Origin: Adenophora triphylla var. japonica | Lineage: Eukaryota; Streptophyta; Magnoliopsida; Asterales; Campanulaceae | NCBI GenBank assembly: GCA_022495995.1 | Contig: JAFEMH010000079.1 | Coordinates: forward strand, 806,001 to 870,000 | Length of the DNA: 64,000 nt | Reading direction: 5' to 3' | Shown: positions 54,703 to 64,000 of the stretch, one piece after another | Numbering within the stretch: the first letter of the stretch is position 1 | Layout of the letters: every line of letters begins with the position of its first letter | Translations under genes and position numbers: made by a program | Notes under the pieces: generated by a model | The model's input: the letters and a program-made list of their open reading frames with translations, nothing else | Told to the model about the DNA's origin: nothing | Database searches by the model: none

Positions 54703-56198
54703 ATGTCAGACTCACCGAGAAATCGTGACGGGAACGGAACCCCGCCACCGGTAACAGATATGAAACTGGAAGAAGTCATTCGGGCTTGTGAGGTTCACAA
54801 GAGGTAGAAAAAAGATCAGCAGAATTTCGTGGTACAGCTTCTGAATGAACGGGGTATAGCAGCTATTCCCCAACCAGACGATACTTTCGTTCTAATCAAG
54901 GACGACGATCCTCCCCGATCAGCTCCTCAAACCTTCAACCAGGTTCCTCCCCCGCCAAATTACGGGATTCCTTCAAACCAAGGAAACAGCCGACCGAGGC
55001 TTATTGCCACCTCTCAAGGCACCCCCATCATATACGGCCAAGCCAGTACTACCCCCATCACTCAATACAACCAGTGCAGCACTGGGCCATCTCAAACAGA
55101 TGTCAATATCCTCCAATACCCTCCCGGGTTCAACCCATTGCCCATACACGAACCTCAAAACACCGGGGACAAACCCCCATATAATCCAGAAAAGGCCCCC
55201 ATATATACACATATATCAAGCCTCCCACCTCCAATTACTACCTCTCATATGGCAGCACCCGGCACCGAGCCTCAAAGTCCACCACTGGAGCCAGCCCTGG
55301 CCTGGATGGTCGAACAAATGAAAGACCTGAAAGCCAGCATAGGCAGCTCAAAGCAAGAAACGCTCCGATCCACAGATCCGGGAATGGTCACACCTCTCCC
55401 TGCCAAGTTCAGAATGCCAGAAATGGACAGATTCGACGGGACCGAATGCCCACAGACGCACGTTGACACCTATGTTCTCGGCATGAGAGCAAAGGGAGCA
55501 AACCTCCAGCAAATGGCCGATCATTTCCAACATACTCTCAAGAGTTCAGCATTACGGTGATTTCTAAGGGTCAAGCCTGCAGATCGCCATACTGGGATCA
55601 GATTAGCAACATCTTCCTGGAGCGGTACCGATCCAACCTGGAATGGGAAACGAGTCGTGAGGGCTTAATCACCACCGACAAGAAAACAGACGAAAGTGTT
55701 GGAGAATTCTACAAAAGGTGGAGCTGGAAGCTCTCCGAAATCATGGAGCCACTCTCCAAAGACTAACAGATGCGGATCTTCAAGTCCTGCTTGAGGCCAT
55801 CCATCAGAACGTTCATCAGCCATCACTTCTTCCCAGATCTCCGAGCCATGGTCAATGCCGACTCACAATTCAAAGAGGATCTCAAAGAAAAACTGGCCAC
55901 GGCTTCGTCTTACAGATACAGATCAACAGCTACATTCAATCCTGCATCGGCCCCTGGCAAAGGGAAAGATACTTCTGTCAACTACATCCATCAGGGACAA
56001 CAGTCAAGCAACAGAAACTCGGCCCTGCAAAGCAACGACTCCCCCAAGAAGCAGCCTTCCGTACGCTTCGACAAGCTGGATATGCCTCTGAGTAAAATGC
56101 TGGAAGGACTAATCAAAGAAGGCCTCCTCAAGCCTGTTGAAAACTACAAACCGAAGAATCCTATAGTCAATGCCGACAAAAGCAAATACTGCGCCTTC
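54703..56198 (+). pseudogene. gag: gag of element C, lightly damaged and truncated by the CACTA insertion
   Basis: ATG at 54703 (MSDSPRNRDGNGTPP). A TAG at 54807 interrupts the first helix, then 54829-55560 is open: IAAIPQPDDTFVLIKDDD, YPPGFNPLPIHEP, MPEMDRFDGTECPQTHVDTY, RAKGANLQQMADHF. A break near 55557 leads to LERYRSNLEWETSREGLITT and a TAA at 55766; the last frame (55770-56198) has HHFFPDLRAMVNADS and EGLIKEGLLKPVENYKPK and is cut where the CACTA end begins. It is the best N-terminal reference for the A and B gag remnants. Confidence 0.82.
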
Positions 56199-56210
56199 CA
56201 CTACTAGAAA

Positions 56211-56790
56211 AACATGTTTTAGCGGCAGAAATTTCCGCCGCTAAAATAGTAATTCTGTCGCTAAAATTAATCACCGACGAAATTTTTCCGTCGGTGGTCC
56301 GCCAGTGTCAGCCCGCCGCAAGGGTCCGACGGACCAAATTCCGTCGGTATACACCGACGGAAATAATATTCCGTCAGTGATATTTCGAGAACAGCGACGG
56401 AAATTTCCGTCGCTGAATTAATTTAATTTAATTTTTATTTCACCGGCGGAATATTCCGTCGCTGGAATAAAAATTTATTTAAAATGAATTAAGTTAACGG
56501 CGGAAATTTCCGTCGCTGAGTTAATTTAATTTTTATTTTCACCGGAGGAATATTCCGTCGCTGGAATAAAAATTTATTTAAAATGAATTAATTCAGTGAC
56601 GAAAATTTCCGCCGCTAAATTAATTCATTTTAAATAAATTTTTATTCCAGCGACGGAATATTCTGCCGGTGAAAATAAAAATTAAATTAAATTAACTCAG
56701 CGACGGAAATTTTCGTCGCTGGAGTAAAAATTTATTTTAAAATGAATTAATTCAGCGGCGAATATTTCCGTTGCTGATAATGCAATAAAT
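56211..56790. repeat. CACTA subterminal inverted repeats
   Basis: Words such as CGACGGAAATTTCCGTCG, CCGTCGCTGGAATAAAAATT and the reverse alternate at roughly 60-bp intervals. Such arrays are the usual binding region for the CACTA-encoded DNA-binding protein. Confidence 0.8.
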
Positions 56791-57129
56791 AAATAAATAA
56801 AATTTTAAATATCAATTATAAATTTTTTTGTACCTGTACCTGCTGATATAACAATTGATAAAACTAAAACTATAAATCTAAAAACCAAAATACAGTACCA
56901 AATCGGTGGGGGGTGGGACTCCCGCGGGTACCAAATCGGTGGGGAAGCGGGGTGGGGACATCCAAATACCCAAAATGTTATTACAAAAAAATATCACAAA
57001 TGTTAATACAAAAAATTATTAAATAGTACGAAATCAACTCGGGGGGGGGGGATTGGGGAGGCTGGAAATTACCCTGCTGCACTAGATTCTGCATCTGGGT
57101 CATCAACATCGCAAATTTCCGATCCGTCT

Positions 57130-59240
57130 CCTCCTAATGCTGCGCAAGCTCTGCCCTAGCCTGTGTCTGAGCCTTCAAAAGTTGTGCCCTAGCCTCTGCC
57201 CTAGCCTGTGTCTGAGCCTCCGCAAGCTCTGCCCTAGCCTGTGTCTGAGCCTCCAAAAGCTGTGCCCTAGCCTCTGCAGCCACGCGTCTCTCCTCAGCCA
57301 GCTGAGCCTCTAGAGTGTCGATCCTCGAAGCATAATGAGGATCATCAGGCCTGAAAACATTCGGCCGACGGCCGGTCGACGTCGATGGGCATTGCAGCCC
57401 GTGATCCCCCATGCCTAACACTCGGTCTCCTCTCTTTGGATGTCCATCCGAGGTGACCGAGCGCCAAACTTCAGGCACGAAAGGAACGGGCTGGCCGGGA
57501 GGAGTACCTTTGGGAACAACGGCGGCTTGATATGTACTCTGTCAAAATAAAGCAAACAAATATAATCATATACACAATGTAAATAAATAAATTTACATAT
57601 TCAAAATCAAGTCATTTAATGATAGTTTACTTACAAAGGCCAATGCAGAGCGATCATCAACCCATTGCGGAGGTTGATCGACGGATGTAGGAGGTCGAAC
57701 ATGGGTGCTAATGAAAACATCCAAAAAAATGACATCGGGGCCATGTTCATTTTCCTATAAATAAAAGAAGCGAGATTATTATTTTGAAATGGTATAAATG
57801 CAACATTTAGCTTCCCATATTATCCTTGTGATAAAAAAAATGTTCTCTTTAATCACTAAAGTTGTGAGTATAGTATTTACTTTCATTAGGATTTAGGGGT
57901 AATCTTAGAAAAGAAAACATACACTACATTTACACTAAAACCATGGATTTCATAGCATCAACATGGCTCCCAGCTAACATATGTACATAAACTTATTTAA
58001 AAGCATGCATAAACTACATTTAAACTAACACCCCATGTATTTCTTATCATTTACACTAACACCAACCAACAATGTGCATACAACCGTCCTGTTTGGTTTC
58101 AAAATCAATTAAACTAAAACCATGTATTTCATAGCATCAACATGGCTCCCAGCTAACATACGTACATAAACTGATTTAAAAGCATGCATACACTACATTT
58201 AAACTAACACCCCATGTATTTCTTATCATTTACACTAACACCCACCAACAACGTGCATACAACCATCCTGTTTGGTTTCAGAGTCAATTAAACTAAAACC
58301 ATGGATTTCATAGCATCAACATGGCTCCCAGCTAACATACGTACATAAACTGATTTAACAGCATGCATACACTACATTTAAACTAACACCCCATGTATTT
58401 CTTATCATTTACACTAACACCCACCAACAACGTGCATACAACCGTCCTGTTTGGTTTCAAAGTCAATTAAACTAAAACCATGGATTTCATAGCATCAAAA
58501 TGTCTCCCCAGCAAACATACGTATATAAGCTGATTTCAAAGCATGCATACACTACATTTAAACTAACATACATACCATACGCTAGTGATGCTCGCCGACT
58601 GGTATCATCCCCATCGTATGCTTTGTCGCCGATCCCGAGGAGCCTGCTCTATTTGCCAGAGCCTGTTGGGCAATAGCTATTGCCCCATCCGACGACCAAT
58701 GTTCGCAAAATCTATGAAACACCTCCTCGGTCATCCAAGGAGGTGTCAAGGGCGCTAATCCCGCCGCGAACCGCTTAAAATAATAGTTAGACTTCGTGGT
58801 ACCTATAAAAAATATGAATATCTCGTAAACATATAATGATAACATTATAAAATTAAAAGAGTATAATCATTGTTAATTAAACTAATTAAGGATAGATAAA
58901 TATGTTACCAATATGATCCCGAATAACTTCGAACACTGTTTCGTGAAAACAAATTTAACCGACGCCTCGTCGATATCCGGCGTCCATGTAAATTTCAACT
59001 ACAACATATAATGATAACATTACAAAACTAAAAGAGTATAATCATTATTAATTATAAAATTTTAATAATAAACTAACATTTAAGTTTTAAATAAAAACCA
59101 TTAACACATTATCTTAAACTCCTCCCAAGCATTCTCCTTCTCCTCCCGTGGCAATGATTTTCAGTTGGGCCAAAACTCTTGCATGACCCGAGACCGCCAA
59201 TACAGCCCAATCTTTGTGTATCAATTTCGCCATTAATTTG
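57130..59240 (-). pseudogene. Transposase_24-type CACTA gene, exon remnants
   Basis: Exon pieces in order on the minus strand: near 59240-59100 (a QEFWPN and AWEEF-like stretch), 58845-58582 (APLTPPWMTEEVFHRFCEHW, then a QALANRAGSSGSATKHTMG block, typical of the family), about 57770-57634 (PDVIFLDVFISTHVRPP and PPQWVDDRSALAF before GTAAG), and 57540-57134 (VPEVWRSV, then a coiled coil of repeated ARAELAEAQTQ units). These proteins bind CACTA ends. TAG and frame problems suggest it is not functional. Confidence 0.7.
57920..58580. repeat. 180-bp tandem repeat within a CACTA gene intron
   Basis: CATGGATTTCATAGCATCAA or a variant recurs near 57942, 58120, 58300 and 58479, about 3.6 units with high similarity. 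Confidence 0.85.
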
Positions 59241-59763
59241 GGGATTAATACAATTGAACACTGCTTTGAAGATTAGATCTAATTGAGGCTGTTATAGAAA
59301 TCAAAAGGATTTAGATTCAATATTCTAAAGTGCTGAATAATTGTTTGATTGTTGTGTGGCCGTAATAGAAAACGCAGCTTGATAATAATTTAAAGGGTTG
59401 CAATCCGGGCACCACACCGTCCCAATCCTTACTTTTGTGAATGAATCCTAGATTGAGATTAATGTTTTTAGCAATAAAAATAGCATAAAGTGAAAGTAAT
59501 TGTGAATCCAATCCGTGAATCTCCTTTGTTGATCTGAGTTAATTCGTTACTTTTAAATTGCTTCCTTAGTTTTAATTTGTTGCTTCTGTTTTAGAATTAA
59601 ATTCTTGTTTTTAATAAAAAATATCTGGTTACTATATTCATTGCTTTTACTGTACTTGTTTACCAACGAGTCTCTGTGGTTCGACCCCTGCTCGTGCATA
59701 CTGCTACACCGGTAGTGAGTACACTTGCTCGGTTTTTATTACAAGAGGGAGTTTTCCTCCATC
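59241..59763. other. Unassigned AT-rich segment, possibly an LTR fragment
   Basis: No gene. The right part (ACCAACGAGTCTCTGTGGTTCG and following TGCATACTGCTACACCGG) has the look of the end of another plant LTR, but no partner LTR or primer site is visible. Element C sequence resumes at about 59764. Confidence 0.4.
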
Positions 59764-61154
59764 AGCAAGCCAGACAGAAATGGAAGACAAACTGGGCCTG
59801 CCCCCATATCTCCCTAAACCTAGTCTCAAACCCTCTGAATCAGTCATTGTCAAAGTCCAGTCCTCTGAGTCGTCTGACGGCCTCACGGCGGAAGACTATG
59901 ATAATGTAGCCAACAATGCATTCCCGTTTGTATTGAATGAAAAGTTCGACCTTTCGGATTATCCCCTCATTGCCACTTTAACAACTGATAAGTTAACGAA
60001 CAACTTAAAAGATGTTAATAATGACTCACTTGATAAAGAAGCAGACACACTAAAGGAACAATTCATTAAAGAAGTTCTCAAGCCTGTAGTTGATCAAGAG
60101 GACAATCGGGCCCAAGCTGCCGAAGAAGTTATGACTAAAGTGAACATGGGGTCAGTGCAAGAGCATAAAGAGACACAAGTGGGTAGTTTTTTTGCCGGTG
60201 CAGAAAAAGAAGCCCTAACAGATCTCCTCAAAGAATATGTTGACGTGTTCGCTTGGTCATACCAAGACATGCCAGGACTCGATCCCTCAATCGTGGAGCA
60301 CAAAATTCCTCTGGATCCAGAATCGAAGCCTGTCAAACAGAAACTGCTCAAGATCAAGCCAGAATGGTCCCTGCAAGTAAAAGAAGAAATTGAGAAGATG
60401 CTCTGCGTCGGCTTCATCAGAGTAATTGAGTACCCGACCTGGATCTCCAACATTGTGACGGTCACCAAGGCCAATGGAAAGGTCAGATGCTGTGTGGATT
60501 TCTGAGATCTCAACAAGGCCAGCCCTAAAGATGATTTCCCACTGCCCAACATCGACATGCTAGTCGACACCATGGCAAATTTAAATGTAAAGTCCTTCGT
60601 GGATGGCTTTGCTGGATACAATCAGATCAAGATGTCCGAGAAAGATCAGGCCAAGACTGCTTTCACCACTCCGTGGGGGACATAGTGTTACACGGTCATG
60701 CCGTTTGGTTTAAAGAATGCTGGGGCTACTTATCAACGGGCTGCAACAGCTCTCTTCCACGAAATGATTCACAAAGAAATCGAAGTATACGTCGACGACA
60801 TGATCATCCACTCCAAAGGATCAGACATGCAGCACATGACAGATTTGAGAAAGTTCTTCAACAGACTCAGAAAGCACTCCATGAGATTGAACCCTGCAAA
60901 GTACACCTTCGGCGTCAAGCGAGGCAAAGTACTGGGGTACATGGTTACAGAAAGAGGCATCAAAGCAGATGCCAAGAAAATCAAGGCCATCATCAACATG
61001 AAGCCACCACAGACACTGACAGAAGTGAAAAGTTTCATGGGAAGACTTCAATACATCAGCCGCTTCATCAACCAGTTGGCATCCCTCTGCGAGCCAATGT
61101 TCAAACTAATAAAGAAAAATGCTGACATCAAATGGGACTCCAAATGCCAGATAG
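59764..61154 (+). pseudogene. pol: Pol N-terminal part and RT of element C, stops present, cut by element E
   Basis: The frame 59780-60505 covers the linker (SSDGLTAEDYDNVANNAFPF, QVGSFFAGAEKEALTDLL) and the start of RT (KIKPEWSLQVKEEIEKM). A TGA at about 60503 replaces the FRDL arginine (CGA to TGA), and a TAG at about 60683 lies in the next motif. The frame 60698-61159 holds an intact YVDD loop and the VLGYMVTERGI motif. Element E inserts at 61155. The region from gag to this linker (about 5.6 kb in B) is absent. Confidence 0.85.
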
Positions 61155-62109
61155 TGTAAGTACCCAAATTCGGATCGTCGAAATCCGTCAGAAAGTTAAC
61201 CGAAATCCGTTAACTGGCCCGCTCCAGGTTAACCGGAACTCGTTAAACTCCCCGTTGTCGTGCCAAAGAGACGTCTCGGGACTGCCCCGTGCATCCCGAC
61301 ATCGAACCGTACTTAACACGTGTCATCTCACGTAAAAGTATGGCTTTCCCTGAAAAATGCACTTTCCGGCACTTTCCGGGGGCATTTCGGACATTTTTCG
61401 GACTGTTATTTTAAAAAACGGACAAAACCGGGACCGGGGAACGAACTCCCACATGGCTGGTGACTCATAGGGCACGTGGCAGCCATGCCACCTCCCTCTA
61501 GTCACTCTTCAATCACAAATCAAGGCCAAAAGACCAAAATACCCCTGATTTGCAAGCCAAGTCCGGCCGAACTCCCTGTGCACATTTTCTGAAATTGCCA
61601 GCAAGTCCTTCAAGTTCTCAAAATACCACAAAACCCCCTGGATTCAGGCCAAGTCCGTCCGAACTCCTACTGCATTTTTCACCTATAAATAAAAATGGCT
61701 GTCAAAGCCAAAAAGGGGGAGAATTTACTCCAAAAATTCACATACCCCACGACCCAAACTGGTTTACACCCCTTCCGAGCTCCCGTTCTGTCTCGATTCG
61801 CGTGAAACCCTCGTATTTCTATCAAATACGCCCCTTACCACTTCGAAACAACCTTTTGAACTACTTTTCGTGTCCCGTACACACCTTCCGAGCCAAAGGA
61901 GTTGACCCTAGCCATAGGTATAACTCCCTCTCTCTAAATCTCTCATTTCGTCTCGTTTTACGCGCCAGTCGCTATAACCGTTTCGAACAACGTTACTGAA
62001 ACGTAGACGCCTCCGTCTAACGGGGTCCAATACGTTTTAGCCCCTCGATCCTCTTCTCTTCCCGTAAGAGAAGTAATCACGGGTTAAAACGGCGTTCCGA
62101 CCCCGTTCC

Positions 62110-62300
62110 GTTTACTTTCTGTTATTTACAATTCCGAGCCGTTTGGCCTCGTTGATCGTCATTTACAATTCCGAGCCGTTTGGCCTCGTTGATCGTCATT
62201 TACAATTCCGAGCCGTTTGGCCTCGTTGATCGTCATTTACAATTCCGAGCCGATTGGCCTCGTCGATCGTCATTTACGATTCCGGATCGTTTGATTCCGT
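62110..62300. repeat. 37-bp tandem repeat, element E LTR
   Basis: Five units of ACAATTCCGAGCCGTTTGGC with TCGTTGATCGTCATTT spacers, including one variant CGATTGG unit. Confidence 0.85.
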
Positions 62301-62604
62301 TGACACTGCTTTAAATACTGTCATTTACAAGTCCGACCCGTTTGGATCGTGATAGTATTTACTTTTCAAAGTCCGAGTCGCAACCCGATTCGTTGATCGC
62401 ATATCATTTAATACGCATTTTTCCCGTAAAAATCGTTAACAATGTAATGCCCGGTTCAAAACCGGAGTTCGTCCTTCGAACTCTCTTTCAAAATGCGCAA
62501 AATGACGTTTGTCATTCAAACGCTCATCTTTCAAACTAAAAGCCGCCATTTGACACTCAAAATCATTTAATACGCATTTTTCCCGTAAAAATCGTTAACA
62601 ATGA

Positions 62605-62875
62605 CTCGCACGGTTCAAAATCGACGTTTGCCACGCAAACGCTCCTTTCAAACTCAAAATCGACGTTTGCCACGCAAACGCTCCTTTCAAACTCAAAATC
62701 GACGTTTGCCACGCAAACGCTCATTTCAAACTCAAAATCGACGTTTGCCACGCAAACGCTCCTTTCAAACTCAAAATCAACGTTTGCCACGCAAACGCTC
62801 CTTTCAAACTCAAAATCGACGTTTGCCACGCAAACGCTCATTTCCGTCTCAAACCGACGTTTGTCATTCAAGCGC
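62605..62875. repeat. 39-bp tandem repeat, element E LTR
   Basis: Six near-identical units of CGACGTTTGCCACGCAAACG plus CTCCTTTCAAACTCAAAAT, at 62622, 62661, 62700 onward. Element B has two or three. The 39-bp period opens frames on both strands; these are not genes. Confidence 0.88.
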
Positions 62876-63326
62876 TCGTCTTTTCAAACAAAGTCACCTA
62901 ATCAACGTTTGACATTCAAACCAAGATTAAGCTTGTCATTCAAGCCCCCATTTTAAAACACACACACACACACACGTTTTCGAGAAAGGTAGAAAGACTC
63001 GTCATGCGAGGCGTTTCGGGCGATCTCGTAATACTCTACCCGAAACGTAACGTGACCTCCGAACCTAACATTCTCTGGTACTAAAAAAGATTTTTACTCG
63101 TTTTTGCTACCAATAAAAATGATCCCCCATTTTCAAAGCCTTTTCCTAAGTTTTTGCTACCAATAAAAATGACACCATTTTCTAAAGCCGTTTCTCAACG
63201 TTTGGGCTCAAAATACAAAAAACGCGTGGCGACTCCTCATTTTCCTTCCCATGAAGCGAGGTCTCAGACATCAACCCTCCGCGAAAGACAACCGCTTTCG
63301 CTCGCGCGAACCCGGGTAATTTCAGT

Positions 63327-63345
63327 TGGCGACTCCGCTGGGGAC
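63327..63345 (+). promoter_or_regulatory. Primer binding site, tRNA-Arg type, element E
   Basis: TGGCGACTCCGCTGGGGAC, identical to the element B site, after a GT spacer. Confidence 0.88.
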
Positions 63346-64000
63346 AAGATACTTTTTTCAAAACTACCGTTGTTTTCTAAAAAGCCTTCCGTGGGTCAAA
63401 CTTTCGTTTACCCTTCCTCGTTTTCGTGTGTGTGAGTTCCTTTAAACCTCGAACGGTTTTTGTTTCAAAGGCATTACATTGTCAACTTTTCAAAATCATA
63501 CCATGTTTGTGCATCCCCATTCATGTTTGATTTTCATGCTGTCTTTTGAACTGTGCATCATAAATTCTTTAAGACACATTCTAAAAAAAATCTCTGTTTT
63601 ACTCAGAAAAAGAATTTTAGTGACCGCACACTACACGCACTTGCTGCCTCGGAACACCGCACTTCACGTGCACTTGCTACCTCGAAACACTGTACACTAC
63701 AACCCCTAACCCGGGATGGCCTTATCAGTTGCACTCCGATTGGTCTGCCAGACACCTTTCGGGGGCGCACGGGGTCGTCCCAAACATCCCATCCTAGCCC
63801 GTGTAAGCCATGCACTCTTTGTGTCACACTTTGTCCAAGACCCCGGTTGGTTTTTGGCTTAGCTCGTGTCATAAAGCCTAAGTATATGTTTTTTACGCCG
63901 GGCCCCGCCCCGAGTCAAGCTCGAGAGTTTGAGACCGAAGGTCGTTCCCGACCCGAAGTCTTGAGCTTTTCAGCCTTGACTTTGACGCGGAGCTCTGCCG
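63346..64000 (+). other. Element E leader, continues outside the window
   Basis: Nearly identical to element B 15328-15982. No gene. Confidence 0.75.

Larger units (their letters stand above)
56199..59240 (-). mobile_element. CACTA (En/Spm) DNA transposon, right end missing
   Basis: The left terminus CACTACTAGAAAAAC at 56199 is a typical CACTA end. From 56211 to 56790 come subterminal repeats built on GCGACGGAAATTTCCGTCGC in both orientations, able to form many hairpins. Minus-strand exons of a Transposase_24-type gene follow. No matching inverted end (TTCTAGTAGTG) is present before element C resumes, so the element is truncated or rearranged on the right; the right limit is approximate. Confidence 0.8.
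61155..63324 (+). mobile_element. Element E 5' LTR
   Basis: 2170 bp, collinear with the B LTR but longer because of extra units in both internal minisatellites. Palindromic sites AGTCCGGCCGAACT 61560-61573 and AGTCCGTCCGAACT 61652-61665; TATAAATA 61684-61691; TGGCGACTC 63227-63235; end GGTAATTTCA. Confidence 0.9.
61155..64000 (+). mobile_element. Element E: Tat/Ogre-lineage LTR retrotransposon, 5' end
   Basis: The LTR starts TGTAAGTACCC after GATAG (61150-61154, probable target duplication whose partner is outside the window) and belongs to the same family as element B. LTR, PBS and part of the leader are in the window. Confidence 0.88.

Noticed and set aside
62563..62912. Arg-rich and Val/Glu-rich repeat proteins on opposite strands
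   Set aside because: 39-bp LTR minisatellite in element E; the shorter array in element B shows no conserved frame.
1..64000. tRNA, rRNA or microRNA genes
   Set aside because: No cloverleaf or rRNA-like block was noticed; the tRNA-like words are primer binding sites, complementary to the tRNA 3' end only.

Overview
This is plant nuclear heterochromatin, probably from a eudicot; the species cannot be read from the sequence. I see no ordinary host gene. The window is a nest of Ty3/gypsy LTR retrotransposons of the Tat/Ogre lineage. The lineage call rests on a second, archaeal-type RNase H domain in pol, a primer binding site matching tRNA-Arg, long LTRs, and minisatellites in front of the 3' LTR. 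One truncated CACTA (En/Spm) DNA transposon is also present.

Layout. Element A fills 1-12826 (5' end outside the window) and ends at an LTR that starts at 12827. That LTR is split at 13312 by element B (13313-52569, target duplication CTCCC) and resumes at 52575-53409, where the internal region of element C begins. Element B is itself split in its gag by element D (18653-35055, minus orientation, target duplication GAAAC). Element C is interrupted by the CACTA remnant and an unassigned segment (56199 to about 59763), and then in its RT region by element E (LTR at 61155, preceded by GATAG), which runs off the right edge. The implied order is A/C, then B, then D; E and the CACTA copy are later than C.

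The striking feature. Each of the three elements whose 3' part is visible (A, B, D) carries the same two-gene cassette between pol and the 3' LTR, antisense to the element: an intron-containing plant mobile domain (PMD) gene and a DUF7745-like gene. Each element also has its own 14-bp palindrome, placed upstream of the TATA box in the LTR and again upstream of both antisense genes. A uses GGTCCGTACGGACC (eight sites), D uses GGGCCGATCGGCCC and variants (LTRs plus both promoters), and B/E use AGTCCGGCCGGACT. All three reduce to CCG-NN-CGG with an element-specific central dinucleotide (TA, AT, GC). This looks like a transposon-encoded regulatory circuit in which one cassette protein, perhaps as a dimer, recognises the palindrome and co-regulates the LTR and its own genes. 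The binding is inference; the distribution of sites is seen directly.

Other shared architecture includes CTACG/CGTAG hairpins after pol and before the 3' LTR, a hairpin plus CGAGGGGCT module at the polypurine tract that recurs in the leader of A, B and C, and a PBS-like TGGCGACTC in every U5. Most coding regions are damaged. In element B many small discrepancies sit at CAG/CTG/CCGG sites and homopolymers, so part of that damage may be sequencing error at methylated cytosines rather than decay.
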